A stretch of 13,113 nucleotides of DNA. It comes from an uncultured Synechococcus sp. Lineage in GTDB: Bacteria; Cyanobacteriota; Cyanobacteriia; PCC-6307; Cyanobiaceae. Of the stretch, positions 13,083-13,113 are shown piece after piece (position 1 is the stretch's first letter; each line of letters opens with the position of its first letter). The notes beneath the pieces are model-generated. The model worked only from the letters and a program-made list of their open reading frames with translations. It was not told the DNA's origin and ran no database searches. Both the position numbers and the translations under genes were made by a program. The stretch covers positions 1-13,113 of the forward strand of contig CALJTZ010000191.1 in NCBI GenBank assembly GCA_937975655.1, in the 5' to 3' direction.

Positions 13083-13113
13083 GATCGGAAGAGCGTCGTG
13101 TAGGGAAAGAGTG
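13082..13113. other. Illumina TruSeq adapter read-through (assembly artefact)
   Basis: The last 32 bases begin AGATCGGAAGAGC and continue GTCGTGTAGGGAAAGAGTG. This is the standard Illumina TruSeq adapter read-through sequence, known from library design. It begins exactly where prfA coding sense ends. It is not genomic DNA; the first A could be either genomic or the A-tail. Confidence 0.97.

Noticed and set aside
1..13113. CRISPR array, insertion sequence or prophage
   Set aside because: No regularly spaced repeats, transposase or phage structural genes were seen on either strand.

Overview
The window looks like chromosomal DNA of a high-GC unicellular picocyanobacterium (Synechococcus/Cyanobium type). 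The firmest evidence is a psaI-psaL pair for photosystem I subunits VIII and XI. Most other genes resemble small conserved cyanobacterial proteins, and sampled lines from the right-hand part are about 65-68% G+C. The last 32 bases (13082-13113) match the Illumina TruSeq adapter, so this is the end of an assembled contig and the final gene (prfA) is cut by an artefact rather than by biology.

Layout. (A) 1-3.0 kb, all minus strand, visibly lower in G+C (sampled lines 42-50% in the first kilobase), looks accessory. In transcription order it holds a DUF6447-like small protein, a HExxH metalloprotease-like protein, a MarR-type regulator with a palindrome over its own promoter, a tiny membrane protein, an acidic protein with a possible ribbon-helix-helix N-terminus, and a partial unknown protein whose ATG follows the previous stop directly. 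The last four may form one autoregulated unit. (B) 3.2-6.5 kb, minus strand: a compact unit of a family-1 solute-binding lipoprotein, an MscS-family channel (ATGA overlap), and a small membrane protein with a K+-channel-like but non-canonical pore region. (C) 6.6-8.2 kb: a conserved 91-aa protein (+), a terminator, psaL and psaI (-), and a HEAT-like membrane-anchored protein (+). (D) 8.2-12.3 kb is rich in cell-envelope genes: a polyprenyl-phosphate type GT2 glycosyltransferase (-), an NlpC/P60 peptidoglycan endopeptidase (-), a divergent class-A-beta-lactamase-like serine hydrolase (+), tRNA-Ser(GCU) (-) and alanine racemase (-). (E) 12.3-13.1 kb: a stand-alone HNH endonuclease (+) whose stop overlaps that of prfA (-, partial).

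How the genes work together: psaI/psaL build the PSI trimer contact region. alr makes D-alanine for peptidoglycan, while the NlpC/P60 and serine-hydrolase proteins probably act on the finished wall. The lipoprotein-MscS-channel-like unit suggests a membrane ion or osmolyte function that has no ABC permease or ATPase nearby. The MarR-led low-GC block is the least explained part. All assignments were made by reading the sequence; no database search was run.
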